Positions 18,396 to 26,959 of a DNA stretch of 64,000 nt are shown piece after piece. The DNA is taken from contig NZ_JASSUA010000001.1 of NCBI RefSeq assembly GCF_030227115.1, positions 2,108,001-2,172,000 on the forward strand, given 5' to 3'. The stretch comes from Marinobacter sp. SS13-12. Lineage in GTDB: Bacteria > Pseudomonadota > Gammaproteobacteria > Pseudomonadales > Oleiphilaceae. Position 1 is the first letter of the stretch; every line of letters begins with the position of its first letter. The position numbers and the translations under genes are program-made. Below the pieces are notes generated by a model. It had not been told where the DNA came from. It saw only the letters and a list, made by a program, of their open reading frames with translations, and did no database searches.

Positions 18396-18949
18396 TTCGT
18401 TTTTTTGATTTTTTCTTTTCCCTGTTCGGGTTGTTGTTCGGTTTTCCGGTGTTGTTAATTCTCTCGGTGATTGGTTTTTTTGACACCGGCTCCCCTGTAT
18501 TTCGTCAGGAGCGGGTAGGGCGCAATAAAAAGCCATTCACCCTGGTGAAGTTTCGTACCATGAAAACAGATACCGCCTCTGTAGCCAGCCACCTGGCCAG
18601 TGCCAGTGCGATTACACCTTTCGGGCACTTCCTTCGACGCACTAAGCTGGATGAGCTGCCCCAATTGTGGAATGTGCTGAAAGGCGAAATGAGCCTGGTG
18701 GGGCCACGGCCATGCTTGTTTAACCAGGAAGAGTTGATTGCCGAGCGTGAACAACGGGGTGTATTGGCGGCTCGGCCTGGCATTACTGGGTTGGCGCAGG
18801 TGAATAATATTGATATGTCTACGCCCGTGTTGTTGGCAGAGGCGGACCAGAAGATGTTGAAGAACCTGACAGCGGGCGCTTACTTTAGATACATTTTTAT
18901 GACGGTTGCTGGTAAAGGGGCTGGGGACAGGGTGCCTGGTAAAGATTAA
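18392..18949 (+). CDS. Small initiating phosphoglycosyltransferase (PglC/WreU-type bacterial sugar transferase)
   Basis: A 185-residue monotopic phosphoglycosyltransferase. It has one N-terminal re-entrant hydrophobic segment ('FFDFFFSLFGLLFGFPVLL'), then 'FRQERVGRNKKPFTLVKFRTM', 'FLRRTKLDELPQLWNVLKG' and 'MSLVGPRP'. The Asp-Glu pair in 'KLDELPQ' is the catalytic dyad of the PglC family. It should load HexNAc-1-phosphate onto undecaprenyl phosphate and start the repeat unit. It is only the catalytic core, without the extra membrane helices of WcaJ/WbaP. TTG start, overlapping the upstream stop (TTGA). With the reductase before it and the 4,6-dehydratase after it, the substrate is most simply UDP-D-QuiNAc (inference). 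Confidence 0.88.
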   Translation: MIRFFDFFFSLFGLLFGFPVLLILSVIGFFDTGSPVFRQERVGRNKKPFTLVKFRTMKTDTASVASHLASASAITPFGHFLRRTKLDELPQLWNVLKGEMSLVGPRPCLFNQEELIAEREQRGVLAARPGITGLAQVNNIDMSTPVLLAEADQKMLKNLTAGAYFRYIFMTVAGKGAGDRVPGKD

Positions 18950-18958
18950 ATAGCTACG

Positions 18959-19029
18959 GACGATATGGACTTACACGGACGAAAATATTAAAAAATTGGT
19001 CGGTTATGTCCGTTTTAGTCCATATCGTC
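18959..19029. repeat. 22-bp inverted repeat with 27-nt spacer
   Basis: Left arm 18959-18980 and right arm 19008-19029 pair at 20 of 22 positions (GACGATATGGACT near the left outer end, its complement near the right outer end). It begins 10 bp after the phosphoglycosyltransferase stop, and the ugd remnant begins exactly where the right arm ends. There is no T-run, so a simple terminator is unlikely. It may be the end of a small mobile element or the scar of a deletion. Confidence 0.6.
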
Positions 19030-19188
19030 TGAATCCGGAGCTGGATGAGGAATTTTACCAGTCCCGCGTGATTGATGACCTGAATCAGTTCAAGCGTGAA
19101 GCTGACGTCATTGTTGCTAATCGCCGCAGTGAAAATCTGGCAGATGTTGAGGACAAAGTATACACGTGATTTATTTGGAAATGGCTGA
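19029..19188 (+). pseudogene. 3' remnant of a UDP-glucose/GDP-mannose dehydrogenase (ugd-like)
   Basis: In one frame the DNA reads 'SRVIDDLNQFKREADVIVAN' and then ends 'LADVEDKVYT' before a TGA. This is the C-terminus of UDP-glucose 6-dehydrogenase, which normally continues as 'RDLFG'. Here 'RDLFGNG' plus a stop follows in another frame, as if two bases were lost at the Thr/Arg junction. Everything upstream of about residue -55 of the protein is missing. The fragment lies between the phosphoglycosyltransferase gene and the WbpM-type gene, where no function is expected, so it is a relic of a former dehydrogenase gene in this locus. Confidence 0.75.
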
Positions 19189-19277
19189 TGGGTTTCAAAT
19201 GTTTAATTCCATATGCTTGGTAGGTCGGTTCTATACTCGGCGAGGTTAGGGAGTGATTGTGTGAGCGGAGTAGTCAT

Positions 19278-21260
19278 GTGAGCAAAGATAAACGAAATAA
19301 ACAATCGGGCAGTAACTTCGTTATTAAGGCCTTTCTAAACCTTCCCAGGTTTCAGAAGCGGGTCGTCTCTGTACTTTCAGATGCATTTGTCCTGTTCTTT
19401 GCTATCTGGGCAGCCTTTGCTTTGCGATTGGAACAACATCTGTGGCTGCCTACTCGGGATCAGGTGATGGTTGCAGCGATAACAGTCGTGTTTACGATTG
19501 GGCTATTTATCCGCCTTGGACTGTATCGGGCGGTGATTCGCTATCTTGGAGACAAGGCTTTTCTGACGATTATCTATGGTGTTGTGGCGTCTGCCACAAC
19601 ACTGATTGTACTGGGTTATCTGCTTCAGGTGTTTGTGCCGCGTTCCGTGCCCATCATTTATGGTGCCTTGGCCTTCCTGTTCGTGAGCGGTACCCGTCTG
19701 GGTGTGCGGATGATAGTTAACCACCCCAAACAGCGTGCAAAGGAGGCCGTGGCCATTGTGGGCGCTGGTGAAACCGGCATGCAACTGGCCTCGGCCCTGG
19801 AGCAGGGCACAGAGTACCGGCCGGTGGTTTTTGTGACGTTTGACCGGGGCAACCACAAATCCATGATTAATGGCCTGCCGGTAGTCAGCATCAACCACAT
19901 TGCCAAGCACCTACCGAAGTACCGTGCGCAGCGAATATTGCTGGCGCTGGATGAACATTCGCAAGTTGATCGCAAGAAGCTGCTGAAACAACTCGAGCCT
20001 CTGTCGATTCCGGTTCAGACCGTCCCCTCCATGTCGGAGCTGGTAGCCGGCCAGGCACGGATTAACGACATCCGGGATCTTGAAATTGAAGACCTGCTGG
20101 GGCGGGACCCGGTTCGGCCGGATTCTGCGGTTGTTGCCAGGAGTCTCTACCAGAAGTCCGTGATGGTGACCGGCGCCGGCGGTTCGATTGGCTCTGAATT
20201 GTGTCGCCAGATCATTCGCCATCGCCCACGTACGCTGGTGCTGTTTGAGCAGTCCGAGTTTTCCCTGTACGCCATTGAGCGGGAGCTGAACTCCATTAAC
20301 CAGATTGAAGGGCTCGAAGTAGCGCTGCATCCTCTGCTTGGCAATGTGAACCATCGTCGCCGTTGCGAGACCGCTATGCGGGCTTTTGGTGTTGAGACGG
20401 TTTACCACGCTGCTGCTTACAAGCATGTTCCGTTGGTGGAGCACAATGTGATTGAGGGTGTGCAGAATAACGTGTTTGGCACATGGCACACGGCAGAGGC
20501 AGCCATTGCTGCCGGTGTCGAGCGTTTTGTGCTGATTTCAACGGACAAGGCCGTTCGCCCCACCAACGTGATGGGGGCCAGCAAGCGATTGGCGGAACTG
20601 GTTCTGCAGGCGTTGGCGCAGCGGCAGCAGAAGACCATTTTTTCCATGGTGCGCTTTGGTAACGTGCTGGGTTCTTCCGGCTCGGTAGTGCCCCTGTTCC
20701 GGGACCAGATTCGCGATGGCGGCCCGGTTACTGTTACCCACCCTGATATTATCCGTTACTTCATGACCATTCCCGAAGCCAGCCAACTGGTGCTGCAGGC
20801 GGGCAGTATTGGCGTGGGTGGTGAGGTGTTTGTGCTGGATATGGGAGAGCCGGTAAAGATTGCCGACTTGGCCCGGAAGATGATTCATCTGATGGGGCTG
20901 GAAGAGAAAACCGAGGACGATCCCGCCGGTGATATCGAAGTGGTCTTCACGGGCCTGCGCCCGGGGGAGAAGCTGTACGAAGAGCTGCTGATTGGTGACG
21001 ACCCACAGGGTACTTCGCACCCCCGCATTATGATGGCGCGGGAGGTGTCTCTGCCCTGGGAGCGTATTGAGGAGTTGCTCAGCCAGCTACAGCGCGCCAG
21101 CCAATCCTTCGATTGCGCGGCGATTATCGAGGTTCTTAAAGACGCCAAGACGGGCTACGCGCCCAATGGCGATCTGGAAGATCTGGTTTGGTGCAATGGG
21201 CATTCCGATGTAGTGGCGACAGATCGCCAGGATGACAAAGTGCACCGGTTGTCGGTGTAG
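19278..21260 (+). CDS. wbpM: Membrane-bound UDP-GlcNAc 4,6-dehydratase (WbpM/WreV/PglF family)
   Basis: About 660 residues. Four hydrophobic helices occupy residues ~25-140, then a CoA-binding-like Rossmann region ('AIVGAGETGMQLASAL'), then the catalytic SDR domain starting 'VMVTGAGGSIGSELCRQI' near residue 290. The active-site block 'STDKAVRPTNVMGASK' (about 419-434) has Met in place of Tyr, as in WbpM and FlaA1. It converts UDP-GlcNAc to UDP-4-keto-6-deoxy-GlcNAc at the inner membrane. I prefer GTG 19278 (GGAG seven bases upstream) over TTG 19257. It is the last gene of the reductase/transferase/dehydratase set and is typically found at the 3' border of such loci. Confidence 0.9.
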   Translation: MSKDKRNKQSGSNFVIKAFLNLPRFQKRVVSVLSDAFVLFFAIWAAFALRLEQHLWLPTRDQVMVAAITVVFTIGLFIRLGLYRAVIRYLGDKAFLTIIYGVVASATTLIVLGYLLQVFVPRSVPIIYGALAFLFVSGTRLGVRMIVNHPKQRAKEAVAIVGAGETGMQLASALEQGTEYRPVVFVTFDRGNHKSMINGLPVVSINHIAKHLPKYRAQRILLALDEHSQVDRKKLLKQLEPLSIPVQTVPSMSELVAGQARINDIRDLEIEDLLGRDPVRPDSAVVARSLYQKSVMVTGAGGSIGSELCRQIIRHRPRTLVLFEQSEFSLYAIERELNSINQIEGLEVALHPLLGNVNHRRRCETAMRAFGVETVYHAAAYKHVPLVEHNVIEGVQNNVFGTWHTAEAAIAAGVERFVLISTDKAVRPTNVMGASKRLAELVLQALAQRQQKTIFSMVRFGNVLGSSGSVVPLFRDQIRDGGPVTVTHPDIIRYFMTIPEASQLVLQAGSIGVGGEVFVLDMGEPVKIADLARKMIHLMGLEEKTEDDPAGDIEVVFTGLRPGEKLYEELLIGDDPQGTSHPRIMMAREVSLPWERIEELLSQLQRASQSFDCAAIIEVLKDAKTGYAPNGDLEDLVWCNGHSDVVATDRQDDKVHRLSV

Positions 21261-21295
21261 GGAAAACAACGTTTCAAGAGCAAGGTTGCTGAGTA

Positions 21296-21916
21296 ATGAC
21301 TGAAAATGTTGTCTGGCATCACCAGAAAGTCACCCGGGCGGACCGGGCCTCCATCAAGAACCAGAGCCCCTGCCTGTTGTGGTTTACCGGCCTTAGCGGT
21401 TCTGGCAAGTCCACCATCGCCAATGCCCTGGATGTGGCCTTGTTTGAGCGTGGATACCATACCTTTCTGTTGGACGGCGACAACGTTCGCCATGGCCTGA
21501 ACAAGGATCTTGGGTTTTCCGATGAGGACCGGGTTGAGAATATTCGCCGTATTGGGGAGGTGAGCAAGCTGTTTACCGATTCCGGCGTGATTGTGCTCAG
21601 CGCGTTTATTTCCCCCTTCACCAGCGATCGGCGCCTGGTGCGCAATCTGTTCCCGGCGGGGGAGTATATTGAGGTGTTCATGGACACGCCGCTTGAGACC
21701 TGTGAAGAGCGGGACCCGAAGGGGCTTTATGAGAAGGCCAGGGCCGGCAAGATCAAGCACTTTACCGGTGTTGATTCGCCCTATGAGGCGCCGGAGCGGC
21801 CGGAAGTCCGCCTGGATACCTCTCAGATGTCTGTTGACGAGTGTGTCAACCGTTTGATTGCCTACCTGCTTGAGCGACAACTGATCTTTACCCCGCCTCA
21901 CGCTGCCGGAGTGTAA
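21296..21916 (+). CDS. cysC: Adenylyl-sulfate kinase
   Basis: A 206-residue APS kinase with the P-loop 'GLSGSGKST' (residues 33-41), '[18 protein letters not shown]' and '[23 protein letters not shown]'. It phosphorylates adenosine 5'-phosphosulfate to PAPS. Full length for a stand-alone CysC. No cysDN or sulfotransferase gene is visible within the window; the next gene, 6 nt downstream, encodes an SLC13-type permease that could import sulfate. The pair sits directly behind the polysaccharide genes. This could mean sulfate activation for a modified glycan, or simply a conserved chromosomal neighbourhood; the sequence does not decide. Confidence 0.92.
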   Translation: MTENVVWHHQKVTRADRASIKNQSPCLLWFTGLSGSGKSTIANALDVALFERGYHTFLLDGDNVRHGLNKDLGFSDEDRVENIRRIGEVSKLFTDSGVIVLSAFISPFTSDRRLVRNLFPAGEYIEVFMDTPLETCEERDPKGLYEKARAGKIKHFTGVDSPYEAPERPEVRLDTSQMSVDECVNRLIAYLLERQLIFTPPHAAGV

Positions 21917-21922
21917 GTAACC

Positions 21923-23692
21923 ATGGCATGGGAAGCCATCGTTACCCTGCTAACCCTGTTTACGGTTCTTTCAGCGCTGGTGATTACCCGGGTGTCGGCC
22001 GATCTGGTGTTGATGGCGGCCCTGACATTCCTGCTGATAACCGGCATTCTGGGGCCGGTTGAAGCATTGGCGGGGTTCGGCAACCCGGGTGTGATTACCA
22101 TTGCAACGCTTTACGTGGTGGCTGCCGGCCTGAAAGAAACCGGGGCTGTACAGTGGATTGCCCGTTTGCTGCTGGGCCACCCGAAAACCGAGAATGGCGC
22201 ACAACTGCGGATGCTGGTGCCCACCGGTATTCTCAGCAGCTTTATGAATAACACGGCCGTTGTGGCCATGTTTATCCCCGCCATTCAGGACTGGGCCCAG
22301 CGCCTGGGCATTCCTTCCTCCCGCCTTCTGTTACCCCTGAGTTACGCCGCCATTCTGGGCGGCACCTGTACGCTGATTGGCACCAGTACCAACCTGGTGG
22401 TGGATGGCATGCTGCAGGCGCGGCTGGGGATTAACCTGGGGCTGTTCGAGCTGGCCTGGGTGGGTGTGCCGCTGTTGCTGGTGGGAGGGTGTTATTTAGT
22501 GTTGGTGGCCTCCCGGGTACTGCCGGACCGTGGTGGTATGAAGGAGGAGCTGGAGCAGGTTCGGCAATACGGGGTGGAGGTGGAAGTGGAAGCCGCCGGC
22601 CCTCTGACGGGTAAAACCGTGGCCCAGGCCGGTTTGCGGGCACTGAATTACGGCTACCTGACGGAAATCGACCGCGGCGGCCGGTTGATTACCGCGGTAG
22701 AGCCGGACCGGATGCTGCAGGCGGGCGACAAGCTGTATTTTGTGGGGGCGCCGGAGTGTGCCAGTGAGCTGCGCCGGATTCAGGGCCTGAAACCTGCCCA
22801 GACCAGTATTGAGAAGCTGGACCTTGCCAACCATCAGCGCTGCCTGGTGGAGGTAGTACTGGGCCAAGAATTCCCGGCACTGGGTAAGACGGTGCGGGAA
22901 AGCCGTTTCCGTACCCGTTTCAATGCAGCGATTCTTTCGGTTTCCCGCGAGGGCAACCGCGTGCCGGGTAAGCTGGGGGATATTACCTTCAAGATGGGGG
23001 ACACCCTGCTGCTGGAGGCCAGCCACGAGTTCGTGGAGCAATACCGATTCCGCCGGGACTTTCTGCTGGTCAGTGGACTGAACGATTCCACGCCGCCGGA
23101 TTTTCACAGGGCGCCCCGGGCATTGGGTATCCTGTTGTTGATGGTACTGGTGAGTGCCACTGGTCTGCTGCAGATTATTGAGGCTGCATTCCTGGCTGCG
23201 GGTGCCATGATTTTGACCGGTTGCATCACTGCAAGCCGTGCGCGCCGCAGTGTGGATCTACCGGTGCTGGTGGTGATTGCTGCCTCTTTCGCCCTGGGCA
23301 ACGCCATGACGGTCACCGGCGGGGCAGAGTGGGTGGCAACCAGCCTGCTGGGGCTATTCGGCCCCCTGACACCCTGGCTGGCCTTGGCTCTGGTTTACAT
23401 TCTTACGGCGGCCTTTACCGAAGTCATCACTAACAATGCGGCGGCTGTGTTAATGTTTCCGATTGCACTGGCGGTGTCTGAGCAATTGGGGGTCAATGTG
23501 CTGCCCTTTGCGGTAGCGGTGATGTTCGCGGCCTCGGCGTCGTTCATCACCCCGTTGGGCTACCAGACCAACCTGATGGTATACGGCCCCGGCCGCTACC
23601 AGTTCATGGATTACGTGCGCCTGGGTTTCCCGCTCAGCCTGCTGGTAGGCACAACCGCCATAGGCCTGATCCCCTTCGTATGGACATTCTGA
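21923..23692 (+). CDS. SLC13-family anion permease with two TrkA-C (RCK_C) domains
   Basis: A 589-residue inner-membrane transporter. About five N-terminal helices contain 'SSFMNNTAVVAMFIP' (the SNT-type motif). A soluble insert follows, with two RCK_C domains (about 205-290 and 300-385, each ending in a 'GDxLxxxG/E' turn), then a C-terminal helix set with 'TEVITNNAAAVLMFPIA', the matching second motif. Proteins of this layout (SAC1/SdcS-like) carry sulfate or dicarboxylates. The upstream cysC, only 6 nt away, makes sulfate the better guess. The C-terminus is followed immediately by the first REP composite. Confidence 0.83.
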   Translation: MAWEAIVTLLTLFTVLSALVITRVSADLVLMAALTFLLITGILGPVEALAGFGNPGVITIATLYVVAAGLKETGAVQWIARLLLGHPKTENGAQLRMLVPTGILSSFMNNTAVVAMFIPAIQDWAQRLGIPSSRLLLPLSYAAILGGTCTLIGTSTNLVVDGMLQARLGINLGLFELAWVGVPLLLVGGCYLVLVASRVLPDRGGMKEELEQVRQYGVEVEVEAAGPLTGKTVAQAGLRALNYGYLTEIDRGGRLITAVEPDRMLQAGDKLYFVGAPECASELRRIQGLKPAQTSIEKLDLANHQRCLVEVVLGQEFPALGKTVRESRFRTRFNAAILSVSREGNRVPGKLGDITFKMGDTLLLEASHEFVEQYRFRRDFLLVSGLNDSTPPDFHRAPRALGILLLMVLVSATGLLQIIEAAFLAAGAMILTGCITASRARRSVDLPVLVVIAASFALGNAMTVTGGAEWVATSLLGLFGPLTPWLALALVYILTAAFTEVITNNAAAVLMFPIALAVSEQLGVNVLPFAVAVMFAASASFITPLGYQTNLMVYGPGRYQFMDYVRLGFPLSLLVGTTAIGLIPFVWTF

Positions 23693-23701
23693 CCGTAGAA
23701 C

Positions 23702-23984
23702 GTAGGTCGGATTAGCCGAAGGCGTAATCCGACACCCGGTAGCCTGATAGGTATGGTGCCTGGCCCGGCGGCAGGGGTACCTTTTCTTTGGAAAAAGAAC
23801 TCGCTTCGCTCAGACACCTTTTTCTGGCAGAAAAGGTAGCCCTACCCCCGGGCCGATTTCGGCTTTTTGGGTGGCTTTTGTATTTGTCGGATTACGCCTT
23901 TGGCTAATCCGACCTACGGGGGAATGGTTCGCCTTGGGGAGTTGTAGGTCGGATTAGCGTCGCAACGCGGCGCGTAATCCGACA
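23702..23984. repeat. Composite repeat: REP(+) / long hairpin / REP(-) / REP(+), copy 1
   Basis: Three REP palindromes lie at 23702-23734 (+), 23885-23917 (-) and 23944-23984 (+). Each is built from GTAGGTCGGATTAGC, a short self-complementary loop, and GTAATCCGACA; '+' is this orientation. Between the first two is a hairpin with arms 23762-23787 and 23829-23854 around the core GGAAAAAGAACTCGCT. The same order recurs at 34370 and 47513. It fills the gap between the SLC13 permease and the beta-CASP gene. Confidence 0.9.
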
Positions 23985-24025
23985 AAAATCGGGAGAACAG
24001 TCTTTAAATAACAAGGAAGGTTTTG

Positions 24026-25504
24026 ATGATCGACATAAAACACCACGGAGCGGTGACAGGCGTAACCGGTTCCTGCCATGAACTGGTTGTTGGCAACTCC
24101 GGAATTCTGATTGATTGCGGCCTGTTCCAGGGCGAGGAAGAGGGCAATGGCGCCACTGCCTCGGATCTTTCCATTGAGTTCCCCATCAGCCACATCCGCG
24201 CGCTGGTGGTCACCCATGTACACATCGACCATGTCGGTCGTATTCCCTATCTTCTTGCGGCCGGGTTTGAAGGGCCGATTATCTGTTCGGAGCCTTCGGC
24301 CATCATGCTGCCGGAGATTCTTGAGGATGCCTTGAAGATTGGCTTTACTCGAGACAGGGAACTGATAGAACGGGTGCTGGGGCTGATTCGGTCCCGGCTT
24401 GTGCCGGTGCCTTATGGGCAGTGGCATTCTGTCTTTGGTGGGGACGGTGATGGCGACGATGAATCGCTTTCGATTCGGTTGCAGAGGGCCGGGCACATTC
24501 TGGGTTCGGCGTATGTGGAATGTGAAGCGGAGAGTGACGGCGAATTTGAGCGGATTGTGTTCAGTGGCGACCTTGGCGCGCCCCATGCGCCGTTGTTGCC
24601 GGAGCCCCAACCGCCGGAACGGGCGGACCGGGTGGTGATTGAGAGCACCTACGGTGACAAGGACCATGAGAGCCGGGAGAGCAGGCGGTACCGGCTGAAG
24701 GCGGTGTTGGAGCACGCGCTGGAGGATGGTGGGACGGTGTTGGTGCCGGCGTTCAGTATTGGGCGGACGCAGGAGTTGCTTTACGAGATTGAGAGTTTGA
24801 TTCATGAGTTTGGGGGTTCCGCGGTGTCGGATTACGCGCCGCAGGGCGGCGCTAATCCGACCTACGTAGGTCGGATTAGGCGTAGCCGTAATCCGACATC
24901 CCGGCTTACCTGGAATAACCTTGAAATCGTCGTCGACTCACCCCTGGCCGCCACCTTCACCCGAATCTACCGTGACCTCAAACCTTTCTGGGATGCCGAA
25001 GCCACCGAACTGGTCAACCAGGGCCGGCATCCGTTGTCCTTTGACCAGCTCACGGTCATCAACAGCCACGACGACCACCTCAACGCCGTCGAGTACCTGG
25101 TCAAATCACACCGCCCCTGCGTGGTATTGGCCGGCTCCGGCATGTGTGCGGGTGGTCGGGTGGTGAACTACCTGAAAGCCATGCTGGCAGATAAACGCAA
25201 TGACGTTTTGTTTGTGGGCTACCAGGCCAAAGGCACCCCGGGTCGGGATATTCTCACTTATGGGCCACGCGGTGGCTGGGTTGAGCTGGAAGGCGAGCGT
25301 TTCGATATCCGCGCCCAGATACATCAGGTGGGTGGTTACTCGGCCCATGCAGGGCAATCGGATTTGGTACGGTTCGTGAGCGGTATCGAGCGGCCACCCT
25401 CGGAAATCCGCATTGTGCACGGGGATGCGGGCGCCAAAGAATCCCTGAAAAGTCAATTTCATTCCGTCGGGCTAAAGGGGATAATGATCCCCGGTTTGGC
25501 CTGA
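24026..25504 (+). CDS. MBL-fold beta-CASP hydrolase (RNA-specificity type) with an in-frame REP insertion
   Basis: A 492-residue metallo-beta-lactamase/beta-CASP protein (YSH1/TTHA0252-like). It has the metal motif 'THVHIDHVG' (about 61-69), 'GHILGSAYVE', 'FSGDLG', 'ESTYGDKDH', 'VPAFSIGRTQELL', 'VDSPLAATFTRIY', 'GSGMCAGGRV' and 'GGYSAHAGQSDL'. The family cleaves RNA or other phosphodiesters. Residues about 268-291 are encoded by an inverted REP pair and fall between the 'TQELLYEIESLI' helix and the 'VDSPLA' strand, where homologues have a short linker. The reading frame stays open. ATG 24026 has AAGGAAGG five bases upstream. Whether the protein still folds is unknown; the insertion is in a surface-loop-like position. 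Confidence 0.87.
   Translation: MIDIKHHGAVTGVTGSCHELVVGNSGILIDCGLFQGEEEGNGATASDLSIEFPISHIRALVVTHVHIDHVGRIPYLLAAGFEGPIICSEPSAIMLPEILEDALKIGFTRDRELIERVLGLIRSRLVPVPYGQWHSVFGGDGDGDDESLSIRLQRAGHILGSAYVECEAESDGEFERIVFSGDLGAPHAPLLPEPQPPERADRVVIESTYGDKDHESRESRRYRLKAVLEHALEDGGTVLVPAFSIGRTQELLYEIESLIHEFGGSAVSDYAPQGGANPTYVGRIRRSRNPTSRLTWNNLEIVVDSPLAATFTRIYRDLKPFWDAEATELVNQGRHPLSFDQLTVINSHDDHLNAVEYLVKSHRPCVVLAGSGMCAGGRVVNYLKAMLADKRNDVLFVGYQAKGTPGRDILTYGPRGGWVELEGERFDIRAQIHQVGGYSAHAGQSDLVRFVSGIERPPSEIRIVHGDAGAKESLKSQFHSVGLKGIMIPGLA
24825..24898. repeat. REP doublet (-)(+) inside a coding sequence
   Basis: Two REP palindromes touch with no spacer: 24825-24865 in minus orientation and 24866-24898 in plus orientation. 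All 74 bases are translated as part of the beta-CASP gene, contributing the Arg/Pro/Asn-rich peptide that includes 'NPTYVGRIRRSRNPT'. It is the only REP in this window lying in the interior of a gene. Confidence 0.95.
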
Positions 25505-25538
25505 ACCAGTTATCAGTTAATAAAGGATTATTGGGATT

Positions 25539-26801
25539 ATGAAAAAAATCGCCGTAGTCGGCCTTGGATATGTCGGCCTGCCTTTGGCAGCAGCGTTCGG
25601 GGAAAAGCGCGACATTGTCGGCTTTGATATCAATGCAAAGCGCATCGCGGAATTAAAAGACGGTGTGGATTTCACTCGTGAAGTTTCCCGGGAAGAGTTG
25701 GCCGCTTCAAAGGGGCTGTCGTTTTCCGATTCCCTGGAAGGTATTCGCGATTGCCAGATTTATATTGTGACGGTTCCCACGCCGATTGACGCATTCAAAA
25801 CCCCGGATTTAACACCACTGGTTAAAGCCAGTGAGAGTGTGGGGAAAGTGCTCAAGCGTGGTGATATTGTTATTTATGAGTCCACGGTTTATCCGGGCGC
25901 CACAGAAGAGGTTTGTGTGCCTATTCTTGAGAAGGTGTCGGGCCTGGTTTTCAATCAGGACTTCCATGCAGGTTACAGCCCGGAGCGGATTAATCCCGGT
26001 GATAAAGAGCACCGTGTAACCACGATTAAAAAGGTAACCTCTGGCTCGACTCCGGAAATCGCTACGGAAGTGGACGAGCTTTATGCCGACATTATTACCG
26101 CCGGTACCCACAAAGCCAGTTCCATCAAAGTGGCTGAAGCGGCGAAGGTGATTGAGAATACCCAGCGCGATTTGAATATTGCGTTGATGAATGAGTTATC
26201 GATGATTTTCTCGAAGCTTAAAATCGATACCCATGAAGTGATTGCTGCGGCTGCGACCAAGTGGAACTTTTTGCCCTTCAAGCCGGGCCTGGTTGGCGGA
26301 CATTGTATTGGCGTGGACCCTTACTACCTGACCCACAAGGCCCAGGCGGTTGGCTATCACCCGGACATTATCCTGGCGGGCCGCCGGGTCAATGACAATA
26401 TGGGCCCTTATGCCGCGTCTGAGCTGGTGAAGGCTATGATCAAGGCAGGACATACCATTGCCCGTGCCCGCGTGTTGATCATGGGCTTTACCTTTAAAGA
26501 AAATTGTCCCGATTTGCGTAATACCCGCGTTATTGATGTGGTTAAAGAGCTGTCTGAATTTGGTTGTAAAGTGGATGTAACGGATTGCTGGGCAAACAAT
26601 GAAGAAGCCGAGCATGAGTATGGTATTTCATTACACCAGAATCCGGAGAAAGCATACTACGATGCGGTATTGCTGGCGGTGCCACACCGGGAATATGCGG
26701 AACGTTCTTCCGGAGAATTGCGGGAATACCTGAAAGACAATGGTGTATTATTTGATCTCAAAGGTGTGTTCCCATTGGGTGAGGCCGATTTGCGGTTGTA
26801 G
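25539..26801 (+). CDS. tviB: UDP-HexNAc 6-dehydrogenase, TviB/WbpA family
   Basis: A 420-residue nucleotide-sugar dehydrogenase. The N-terminal NAD loop is '[16 protein letters not shown]'. '[19 protein letters not shown]' and '[14 protein letters not shown]' are characteristic of the Vi-antigen TviB/VipA branch. The catalytic Cys is about residue 256 in '[19 protein letters not shown]'. TviB enzymes oxidise UDP-GlcNAc or UDP-GalNAc to the uronic acid. It starts 35 bases after the beta-CASP gene and is followed at once by a strong terminator, marking the end of the polysaccharide region. It differs from the WecC at 12232, so two different HexNAc-uronic acids could be made. Confidence 0.9.
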   Translation: MKKIAVVGLGYVGLPLAAAFGEKRDIVGFDINAKRIAELKDGVDFTREVSREELAASKGLSFSDSLEGIRDCQIYIVTVPTPIDAFKTPDLTPLVKASESVGKVLKRGDIVIYESTVYPGATEEVCVPILEKVSGLVFNQDFHAGYSPERINPGDKEHRVTTIKKVTSGSTPEIATEVDELYADIITAGTHKASSIKVAEAAKVIENTQRDLNIALMNELSMIFSKLKIDTHEVIAAAATKWNFLPFKPGLVGGHCIGVDPYYLTHKAQAVGYHPDIILAGRRVNDNMGPYAASELVKAMIKAGHTIARARVLIMGFTFKENCPDLRNTRVIDVVKELSEFGCKVDVTDCWANNEEAEHEYGISLHQNPEKAYYDAVLLAVPHREYAERSSGELREYLKDNGVLFDLKGVFPLGEADLRL

Positions 26802-26820
26802 TCTTTTGGTTATTTAAATT

Positions 26821-26846
26821 AAGCCAGCCTTCGGGCTGGTTTTTTT
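26821..26846 (+). terminator. Rho-independent terminator after the TviB-type gene
   Basis: AGCCAGCC, loop TTCG, then the complementary GGCTGG and a run of seven T. It lies 20 bp after the dehydrogenase stop codon and closes the polysaccharide region. Confidence 0.92.
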
Positions 26847-26959
26847 ATGGGTGACTGTTTTCTGAAGTAATATTTTGCCATATTTAAACTTATCGATTAT
26901 GATCAGTTTTGACTTTTCGGTCATTTCAATTGTAGTGACATTAATAAGGGTTTATATCC

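Noticed and set aside
23611-23817. Open frames reading 'SERSEFFFQRKG' on the minus strand (also at 34180-34548 and 47434-47697)
   Set aside because: They are translations of the conserved hairpin core of the composite repeat; such peptides recur only because the repeat recurs.
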